From Xanthostigma xanthostigma (taxonomy: Eukaryota; Arthropoda; Insecta; Raphidioptera; Raphidiidae), in the NCBI GenBank assembly GCA_963575645.1, contig OY754465.1, positions 55,761,901 through 55,825,900 on the forward strand: a DNA stretch of 64,000 bases, in the 5' to 3' direction. Positions within the stretch are counted from its first letter, which is position 1. The number at the start of each line of letters is the position of its first letter. Positions 56,372-64,000 of this stretch are shown here, in pieces. The notes under the pieces were generated by a model. That model was not told the origin of the DNA. It did not search any database and worked only from the letters and a program-made list of their open reading frames with translations. Position numbers and translations under genes: made by a program.

Positions 56372-57108
56372 AATAGACTGAGCGTAGCTAGGTTTATCAT
56401 CCGCCCGGGTTTCCCCGGATTTGAAAACTGGTATTAAATTGAAAATTGCAAAATAGTTAAATATATCGTTTCATGATTCGCAAATATGCTCGGAATTATA
56501 AAAAACGCAGTCAGCGGAAAGCTCCGAAAGCTCGCATCGAGAGGATATTGCACTAAGCTTAAAAAGTTCGGTTCTGAGCGAAGCAAAAGCTACAGCAGAG
56601 CAGAAAACGGAACAAAAAAAACTAAACCTTTGTACAGGGATGGATGGGCTCAACTATTCCGGTCCGAGAAAGTAAGATTCCGATCACGTCATAAATACTA
56701 TTTTTTTATACACAGGGCCAGCGCTAGTTTTCGCCGCCCAGGACAAAGTGAGCGTTCGACACTCTCTATATTCGTTGCCACAAAAATTATAGGTTAAGGA
56801 TGTGAAAGCTATTACAACAAAGACAAAAAAATTTTACCTTAGATGGAATTATATCAAAAAATAAAATTACTCTAGTAAACAAAAAAGATATAAACTAATA
56901 TAGGCAATCGGCCTACCGGGAAATTTCCCAATCTGCCCCTTAAATTTGCGCTCATTCGCTTTCGTGGGAAATCGACAACTTGCCGCACTATAGTTGCACA
57001 ATATACTATTGTCAGTATTTCGAAGGCACTTTGAGTTTGGAATGTTTGTTTTTTTAACGTTTTTAAATAATGTTAGAAAAAATCTAACTGATTGCCCTTG
57101 CGGCTAGG
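56372..57108. other. No recognised feature
   Basis: A 103-codon plus-strand open frame at 56486-56797 is Arg/Lys/Ser-rich without known domains and is not called. Confidence 0.4.
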
Positions 57109-57471
57109 ATTTCCAGGCATAAAAATAGAAAAGCCGGACTCTGCATTATATTTAGCCGGGCATTTAGTCCTAAAAGCCGAACTACCAACCTTTGTAGTAA
57201 AAAAATCGACTAGATATATTTTTTAATCACAGCTTTTTTTACAAAATTAGCCCTGAATTATAACAATCAATTATTAATTAAAAACCTTATCATTTAAAAA
57301 AAACTTAATTCTGTAAGTATTAGTATTTGGAATTTAAAACTGCTTTATCAAAACCGTCAATTTCCTTGAAATTTCATTGTCAAAAAGCTTACGAAAGCCG
57401 GTTTTGTGAATATTTGGCCAAACACGACTGGAAAAAGCCAAACATGTCAGGCTAAAGCCTGGCAACCCGAC
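57109..57471. mobile_element. Probable decayed hAT-like MITE
   Basis: ATTTCCAGGCATAAAAATAG near the left and CTAAAGCCTGGCAACCC near the right are imperfect inverted ends, with GCCGG/AGCCGAA motifs at both sides. No duplication established. Confidence 0.35.
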
Positions 57472-57858
57472 TTGCGGCTAAAGTAAAGGTTGATTTTGCA
57501 AAATAATACACCTGAATAATTTCGTCAGACGTCAACTGTTTGGTTTTAATTAAGCCATTTAAAAAAAGATCGTACTTGATACCGTGTTGATATAAAAAAC
57601 GCGAACACAAAATTCCAAGATTAATATAATATTTGCAAGGCAGTGTACTTTCGCTGAATATAAAATATACAGATATTTACACAAAATGTATAATAAAACA
57701 GGAAAGGCAATTTAAATTAAATACGATATGCAAACCACGCGTTCCTCTAACAGGAGATAAAATAATCGGAACAAATATATAGCGTATACACTACTGGCCT
57801 AAAATATTATTCACGTTTGCATAATTTAAAATGTATGTAAGCCGGCCATTCTTATGTA
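57472..57858. other. No recognised feature
   Basis: AT-rich spacer. Confidence 0.4.
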
Positions 57859-58000
57859 TGTTACCGGCTAAACCCGATTTCAGGACAAACTAGTTTTGCC
57901 TAGGCCAAACTAGTTCCACAAATCAATTTAGCCTAGGCTGAACTAGTTTGTCCTAGTATGAATAGTAGGCTGAACTAGTTTGTCCAGAAATCGGGTAACA
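57859..58000. mobile_element. TGTTAC-end foldback element, copy 3
   Basis: TGTTACCGGCTAAACCCGAT ... ATCGGGTAACA with TATG/TATA flanks. Interior AAACTAGTT palindromes in the same order as 45822-45972; the right end lost about 10 bp. Confidence 0.75.
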
Positions 58001-58009
58001 TATATGTAT

Positions 58010-58372
58010 ATATATATTATATTATTTTCAGTATGTTTTATTTAAAATAACCAAAACCACTGAACCGATTTTAATGAAATCTTGTAAATGTGTCTTGCTT
58101 AGTTCAACTTACGCTATAGGATAGTTATAATTAAATATTTAATACAAAATTACGGTGTACTGTTTTAGAAACAAGTAGCGACATCTCATAGAATTTACTC
58201 AAAGCTATTAGTTCAGAAGTAAACAAAAAAAACTGTTTTAAAACCAAGTATAGCGACATCTGATACAATTCACTCAAAGCTATAAGTTCAGACACCGGGC
58301 CGCAAACGAAATATATTTTGCAGAATTAGGTATATCTATCACACCCGAGTGAAACCGGGACGGATCGCTATT
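58010..58372 (+). mobile_element. Helitron relic
   Basis: 3' half (58160-58372) matches 27055-27265 and 39183-39389; the end CGGGACGGATCGCTAT is a decayed CTAG terminus. The 5' half includes ACCACTGAACCGATTTTAAT, common in insect Helitrons. Confidence 0.6.
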
Positions 58373-58591
58373 TGTTATAAATCACTATTTATAGAATTTT
58401 TATTATTGTAACGAAACTGACAAAACGGTCCTTTGTCGGTTGTAGAAATAAATATTTATTTACAAAAACAAATTTTAACAAAACAAGCTAAAAAGTACTT
58501 CTCTACACAATAATGAAAAATGAGATAAAATAAATAACGGAAATAAAAACAACAAATTAATTCTAAGTGCTAATAACAACAAGGAATATTT

Positions 58592-58751
58592 TATTCAAAT
58601 ATTTTATTAACTTTGATTAAATATTAATTATTTTTTATATTTTTTAGATCAGTTCTGAAGAAGGTCCAAATCCGGATTGAAACGTTAATGTATTAATTAT
58701 ATTTTTTGTTAATATATTGTCTGAAAAATTGGTCGATAATTTTATTTATTG
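58592..58751 (+). mobile_element. Short mobile repeat with hammerhead-like core, copy 1
   Basis: Flanked by an 11-bp duplication, AAGGAATATTT, at 58581-58591 and 58752-58762, so it inserted into the solo LTR. The shared core 58618-58751 contains CTGAAGA (58655-58661), a 5-bp hairpin GGTCC/GGATT, GAAAC, and further on GTC. GATCAGTT upstream pairs with AATTGGTC downstream. It may be a retrozyme- or Penelope-type unit (inference). Confidence 0.55.
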
Positions 58752-58974
58752 AAGGAATATTTATATAACAGGACACACCAAAATTTATATAGCACACTTA
58801 TCTATTATTTATTTACACAGTTCTCAATTAATTTATTTAGCGTCTATTTATTTATGTCGTTCGCACACTGTTCACTTTTTGACTGTCACTGTTCTCCTAT
58901 CCGTTGCTGCTCCGCTTATATATAGCTCTTCAGTCGCATTCTAGAACATTCTCGAAGCGTCGGCATTCATCTGC

Positions 58975-59185
58975 GCGGTTCCAACAACAACGAGCGCATT
59001 GTTGTCTACGCGGTTCAATCAACAATGTGCGCATTGTTGTCTACGCGGTTCCAACAACAACAACGTGCGCATTGGTCTACGCGATACCAACAACAATGTG
59101 CGCACTGTTGTCTACGCGGTTCCAACAACAACAACGTGCGCATTGGTCTACGCGCTTCCGACAACAATGTGCCTATTGTTGTCGT
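58975..59185 (+). repeat. CAA-rich tandem array
   Basis: GTCTACGCGGTTCCAACAAC and AATGTGCGCATTG units repeat five to six times with period about 35-60 bp inside the solo LTR. Overlapping open frames in all three phases come from the repeat. Confidence 0.8.
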
Positions 59186-59210
59186 CTTCAGTGGCGTCTC
59201 GTTACATTAT

Positions 59211-59290
59211 TTATAAGAAGGTCCAAATCTGAACTGAACGTCAATTAAATATTAATAAAACAAAGTCTGCGAAAAATTATTTATTTACAA
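59211..59290 (+). repeat. Diverged copy of the hammerhead-like repeat
   Basis: AGAAGGTCCAAATCTGAACTG, AACGTCAATTAAATATTAAT and GTCTGCGAAAAATTA follow the same order as 58655-58735, with the CTGA core lost. It starts just beside the solo LTR's right duplication. Confidence 0.4.
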
Positions 59291-59707
59291 GTAATTTTTT
59301 GATTACTTCGATACTTCTGAGCGATACTAAAAAGTAGGGCTTGTGTACTAAACAATAACTGGTAAACAAACGGACATGAATCTACTTACGGGAGTTTAGT
59401 AATTATGTCTACTTTATAAATTGTATAAAAAACTATAAGGAATTTATGTATAAAATGAATATTTAAATTTAAACTGATATAAAAACCACATTAAAGAACA
59501 ATCAAACCTCGTACATAAAAATATGTTCCGGCTTATAATTAGTTACAAACCTATAACTTAGTAATTAAAGATTAATTGCGTGACAATTAAATATACTGGG
59601 TGCCCGTAAAAAAAACGACAAAGTTTTATGGCGTTATTAATGTTAAAATTAACAGCGCTGTCAGATTTCTGTCTGACTTTAACTTATATAATTTGGAGTG
59701 GATTGGG
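59291..59707. other. Unclassified
   Basis: TACTGGGTGCCCGTAAAAAA near 59595 resembles a mariner-type end; no partner found. Confidence 0.35.
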
Positions 59708-60044
59708 CAAAGAAAATTTCTCTCAAACTTAACTGCTGGTGGGCGAAATAAAGTATTGTTACGTAAACTGTCTCTCTCGTATGTTATGTCGTCAAAAGTA
59801 CTTTTTCTTAGCCACGCAGCAAAATTCAATACTTTTTCTTAGCTACGCAGCAAAATTCAATACTTTTTCTTAGCTACGCAGCAAAATTCAATACTTTTCC
59901 TTAGCTACGCAGCAAAATTCAATTGAATTTTGATGCGTAGCTAAGGAAAAGTAATTTTGACGACGTAGCTTAAGAGAGAGACAGTTTATGTAACAATACT
60001 TTATTTCGCCCACCAGCAGTTGCTTTTGAGAGAAATTTTCTTCA
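59708..60044. repeat. Inverted repeat containing a 31-bp tandem array
   Basis: Arms of about 90 bp: AAGAAAATTTCTCTCAAA, GCTGGTGGGCGAAATAAAGT and ACTGTCTCTCTC on the left, complements at 59953-60044. Between them four 31-bp units (TACTTTTTCTTAGCTACGCA...) start at 59799, 59830, 59861 and 59892, followed by one inverted unit at 59923-59953. Confidence 0.88.
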
Positions 60045-61790
60045 TCACTTGTCACATGAAAATAGATAAAAAACGAAAAAAATGTCGTCTGGTTTAGGTC
60101 GATACGTCAATTAGAACCAAAGTTATGGGAGATTTTAAAAAAATCGTCTTCCCCTCTCCTGCTGGTTCTAATTGACCCACCGCGTCCAGCTTCCGGTGCA
60201 AAGAAGGGGAATTTGGTACCTTTGATATAAAAAGATAATTAAGCTCCTAATTGCAATAGTTTTTTAAAAACTGGCATTGAATTTTTCCAAATTTCGCTCA
60301 CTAAAATGGCGATATCTCGCGAATGGGTTGTTTGCTTAGACCCGGCCTGGAACGAGCTTACGTGGATCTTTTTCTCTACAACTTTTGTTGGAACATTTTT
60401 TTTTTCCCGATATAAATGACCGAGTTATGGGGCAAAAAAGGGTTTTTTGGAACTTTAAAGCAGCATATCCCCCGCCGCCCCCTCCGACATGCAGTTAAAA
60501 ACTATTCCAAAATGTCGGGGGAGCTCGACTCTACAGTTTTTGTAGGAAACATTTTTCGATTCGAGACACACCGGATTCAAGGCTTTTTTTCCCCAATCCA
60601 CTCCACCAAATATTAAATTAGTTAAAAAGTACCTAACAAAAAAAGAGGTGTGCTGGTTTGTTGACACACTTTCGAATGGCTGTAGTTTCCAAACTAAAAG
60701 AGATACAGACGTTTGCTTACGGTCATTGAATTCAGGGTATTTTTTGTGTCAGCATTCTCAATTTTAAAAGTATATTAAAGAATTCGATTTTTGCAATTTT
60801 TCAAAAAATGCGATTTTTGACGAAAACTGAAATCTGTCGTATATTTTGCAATATCATCATGCTTATAGAAAAAAAACCCGATGAACTTAAAAAAATAGTA
60901 TTTAACCATCCCCCCTCTCAATTTCCAAGTAAGGCCATTGATTTAGTGGTCCATGAGATAGTACTAAAAATAATAATTAACAAAATTTGACCCACTTCTT
61001 AAAAAGGTTCACTGATATAGGGTAACAAAATGTGAGGAAAATTCAAAAAAACAGATTTCGGTCTGATTCCAATACTTTTCTACCACTTCCACAACTCAAA
61101 TTAGGTATCCGTTCATTTATTTTCACCCGTAGTAGACTTCAGAGCCATTCCGTATATAAATACACGTTCATTCATCCCATTAAGTTAATTTTCACGAGCA
61201 AATTTTATTAAACAGAAGGGGGAATCCCATATACAAGAAATTAACCAGCAAAATGTGTTTTACGACAGATGTAGGGAGTGCTGACGTCAATTGGCATCAC
61301 AATTCTCATTTCTCATGCTCAATAATTAAGAGAAAATATTATTTTTATATCCATACATCGACAATTATAATATATAAAAAGATTAGCATAACCAGCTTTT
61401 TACAAAGAAACAAAAATATTATTTGCATATTAAGTACCTAGAGTTGAAAAAAAAATTTTATTAGACAACAAATGTTTTTTATGTGGGTACGGTGATCAGT
61501 GATTGAATGCATAGATTATTTGGTTTGTTCGATGTTTAGAGTACAATGAAGGATAAACACAATAAAAATAAAATTTTGCCTTCCGAATTTTGAACCCCTT
61601 CGGAGTTCGGACCTGAATTTTATATTTTGAAACACAAAATTTTTTTTGTTATTTAGGGTGAAAAACTAAATAATACAGAATTTTGGAAAATCCTGTGTCC
61701 ATTAAAATGGATAACAGGTCCAAAAAAAAAATATTTTTCACGGTAATCACTAATAATTTTGAAAGATTTTATAAAAAGCTAATTAGAATT
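60045..61790. other. No recognised feature
   Basis: AT-rich with short unsupported open frames at 60416-61441. No repeat ends or RNA genes noted. Confidence 0.4.
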
Positions 61791-61925
61791 TAAATATTAA
61801 TTATTTTTTATTTTTTAGATCAGTTCTGAAGAAGCTACAAATCCGGATTGAAACGTTAATGTATTAATTATATATATTTTTTTTAATATATTGTCTGAAA
61901 AATTGATCGATAATTTTATTTATTG
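61791..61925 (+). repeat. Short repeat with hammerhead-like core, copy 2
   Basis: Matches 58618-58751 over its length. CTGAAGA is at 61826-61832, then GAAACGTTAATG, ATATTGTCTGAAAA and TTTATTTATTG. GATCAGTT pairs with AATTGATC, where copy 1 has AATTGGTC, so a U-G pair becomes U-A and the stem is kept. The hairpin after CTGAAGA is weaker than in copy 1. Confidence 0.55.
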
Positions 61926-63063
61926 ACTAGCATAGGACGTTTAATTACTTTTTAATAATTAGTAAAATTAACATCATAAAATTAAAATAAATATCCGCAC
62001 AAGAAAAATAAATTAGGTACATTATGAAAACGCGTAAGTTATACTAAGTAATACATAATCACAATGTACGCACTTTTCGAAAACTAATAATCCGACAGCA
62101 CCCACCTTTGGCACATATAAAGAACATTATAATCCCTACTTTCTCTCAAAATTTTAGCGCTCCAGCACAAAAAATGACGGAGCTATGAATTTTCGAAAAA
62201 ACGCCTAATTTTCTTGTTTTTCCTAAATTTCTCGAGACCTAATTATCCGATTGAGACATTCGACCTCTTATTCTGTAGATATTTTAATTCTCTACAAACC
62301 ATTTCATTGGGGCATTCCGATTGCTCCATTAGTTTCAAAGTTACAAGCAAAGAAAGACAAAAATCGCGTTTTTTTTGCAATAAACTGTTGATAACTAACA
62401 AATGGACCGGAAACTCGAGTGAAAAACACATACCTATTCGTCTGCTTATTATCTTTTATATCATCGCACAATCGGTTTGCTACTAGTCTTTATGTTACGA
62501 GAACGCTTTTTTACATCTCTATAGCTTGGCCTATTTTACCAGCTTTGCGTGAATCTATGACTGCGGTCAACACTTGACTCGATATTTCGAACTGTCCACA
62601 AAGTATTTTTTTTGTTTGGCATGCCTACATCTCAGATAAGTCCCAAGCACAATGAAAAGTTTATATTTGATATTTAATTACGCTGACTTAAATTACACGC
62701 GTTAGAATAGTATGTCCATTGAAATGGCCACCAGAACCGAAGGGGTTAAATAGTATCAAGCGCCTACTTGTAAGAGTTGAAAAGGTTAGGAATCCGTTCC
62801 AATCGTACCCTATTCTCCTAGTCAGAGTGCCCGTCGACAAAAATTTTACTGTCCCCAAACTTTGTATATGGCTTCATTAGGCCTAGTCTGACACCTATTT
62901 CCTCTATGACTTTTCTTGATTTTGGGGCGTTTTCCCTCTAAATTTTCCGAAAGTTGTCGTTTTGACGACATGTAAAAAATTTATAGAAACTGTTTGTTTT
63001 TTAATTGGATAGCTTAAAAACTTCAACCAAAACGCTAAAATAATGCTCTCTGACAAATAACAT
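61926..63063. other. No recognised feature
   Basis: Mixed AT-rich sequence; overlapping open frames at 62214-62486 have no known domain. Confidence 0.4.
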
Positions 63064-63134
63064 GAACCATTTAAAATGTCTGACACCTCGAATATGTTCG
63101 ACATATTCGAGGTGTCAGACATTTTAAATGGTTC
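63064..63134. repeat. Perfect 33-bp hairpin
   Basis: Arms 63064-63096 and 63102-63134 are exactly complementary, with a 5-base loop TTCGA. The stem has GAACCATTTAAAATGTCTGA at its base. May be a tiny foldback element or produce a hairpin RNA. Confidence 0.9.
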
Positions 63135-63588
63135 TTGTTATTCCCCTACACATATAGTTTTAACAGGACAATTGTTTATAAGCAACAGAGAGAGAGAGAG
63201 ATGTGAGCACATTTATCAAAACAGTTATTTAAATTTATGCAAACGTTCATGAACTCAAGTCAAGGTGGTAAAGACTGAAAATATCATATTTCCTTCGCTA
63301 CACGGTGCGTTGCTACTTGCGGGCGGCGAAAAAAAAAAACGAACATGCAGACAGATGGGTCGGACGGAAGGTGAAGAATAATACAAAGAATAACAATTCG
63401 CATAACAATGTGAAAAAACTCAACGACTGTCGCATACAGGTTACGGTGATCACTCGACACTGAAAAGTGAAGAGCATTGCTTCTTTTTTTCACACTCATT
63501 ACTGCACAATAGGCAATTACACCGTTTTTTGAAAAGTGTTTTAAATGAATCCTAAAGTGAGAAAGAAGCACTACTATTTGTCTAATAA
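63135..63588. other. No recognised feature
   Basis: A short (GA)n run at 63188-63202 and an unsupported 95-codon minus-strand open frame. Confidence 0.4.
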
Positions 63589-63768
63589 TTTATACTAATA
63601 TATAAAGCTGAAGAGTTTGTTTGTTTGATTGGTTGAACGCGCTAATAACAGGAACTACTGATTCGAATTGATTTTTTTTTGTTGGATAGCCCATTTATCG
63701 AGGAAGGCTAAAATGTTGAAAAATATAACTCAAAATTTGTCCGTCCGACAAATACTTTTGAACGGGCT
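63589..63768 (+). mobile_element. Helitron 5' fragment
   Basis: TATACTAATATATAAAGCTG, AAGAGTTTGTTTG, ATTTATCGAGGAAGGCTA and CTTTTGAACGG match 33484-34047; the 3' end is missing and the middle shortened. Confidence 0.75.
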
Positions 63769-63808
63769 AGGTTCACACGATACGGTTTTTTCTATTCGGT
63801 ATTCTTAT

Positions 63809-64000
63809 TAGAGATGCCACGAATATTCGGCTACTATTCGGTATTCGGCCTATTCGGCTACTTTTTTTAATATTCGGTATTCGGCCGAATGTTGCGTACT
63901 ATTCGGCCGAATACCGAATATCAAATCATGGGGAAAAACGCACATATTACTCAAAAATATGCGATTTTTTTCTTAAATAGTATTATTTTGTAAAGCTTTT
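63809..64000. mobile_element. hAT-like element, left end (runs off window)
   Basis: Begins TAGAGATGCCACGAATATTC, followed by many TATTCGG / CCGAATA motifs in both orientations, a known pattern at the ends of some hAT families. The right end lies outside the window. Confidence 0.6.

Larger units (their letters stand above)
58407..59206 (-). mobile_element. Solo LTR, Gypsy-like fossil, with insertion
   Basis: An 800-bp segment with short inverted ends (TGTAACGA and TCGTTACA) and a 4-bp duplication, TTAT, at 58403-58406 and 59207-59210. On the minus strand a TATA-like region near 58915 precedes AATAAATAAAT motifs. It contains a CAA-rich tandem array and a 160-bp inserted repeat (58592-58751). 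No internal retroelement sequence remains. Confidence 0.75.

Noticed and set aside
56486-56797. 103-codon Arg/Lys/Ser-rich open frame
   Set aside because: No domain or homologue recognised, and the composition suggests a chance frame in repeat-derived DNA.
58904-59248. Three overlapping open frames of 63-114 codons
   Set aside because: Translations of the CAA-rich tandem array in all three phases; not a gene.

Overview
This window looks like AT-rich nuclear DNA from an insect, probably hemipteran-like. That inference rests on the transposon types present (RNase H-bearing LINEs, insect-type Helitrons beginning TCTATACTAATA and ending CTAG, many hAT, pogo/Tigger and Tc1/mariner derivatives) and on base composition; the species cannot be named from sequence alone. 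I found no convincing host protein-coding gene on either strand. Almost every supportable feature is a mobile element or its relic, so the window is best read as an intergenic or heterochromatin-like repeat landscape.

The only two convincing full-length proteins are ORF1 (519 aa, CCHC zinc knuckle) and ORF2 (1218 aa, endonuclease, reverse transcriptase, RNase H, C-terminal zinc finger) of one apparently intact LINE on the minus strand, 3906-9665. It has 11-bp target-site duplications and splits an older Jockey-like LINE whose reading frame rejoins exactly across the duplicated site. A second 5'-truncated LINE lies at 16732-17961. Three copies of one tRNA-derived SINE occur at 10528, 16133 and 46321.

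DNA transposons fill much of the rest. hAT elements with perfect 8-bp duplications lie at 110, 11905, 12929, 26485, 30622, 45452 and 56002, with a further hAT derivative at 22812 that keeps the transposase C-terminus. Pogo/Tigger-like elements with TA duplications lie at 19777, 24255, 29042, 39918 and 52835. Tc1/mariner-like elements lie at 18069, 20228 and 25914. Helitrons lie at 29350, 33484, 44085, 52227, 54700 and 55021, two of them nested at an A|T dinucleotide. Long inverted repeats (12448, 22034, 31622, 34315, 35470, 36227, 52519, 53662, 59708, 63064) are an unusually strong theme, including a small three-member family with TGTTAC...GTAACA ends set in TATA (41402, 45822, 57859).

Two solo LTRs of Gypsy-like type are present as fossils (48866-49535, 58407-59206). 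The most unusual signals are a ~135-bp repeat with a hammerhead-ribozyme-like core (58618, 61791), one copy of which inserted into a solo LTR with an 11-bp duplication; a Helitron carrying a tRNA-Lys-like sequence; and the TGTTAC palindromic family. Stretches not listed as repeats are AT-rich and hold nothing I can recognise.
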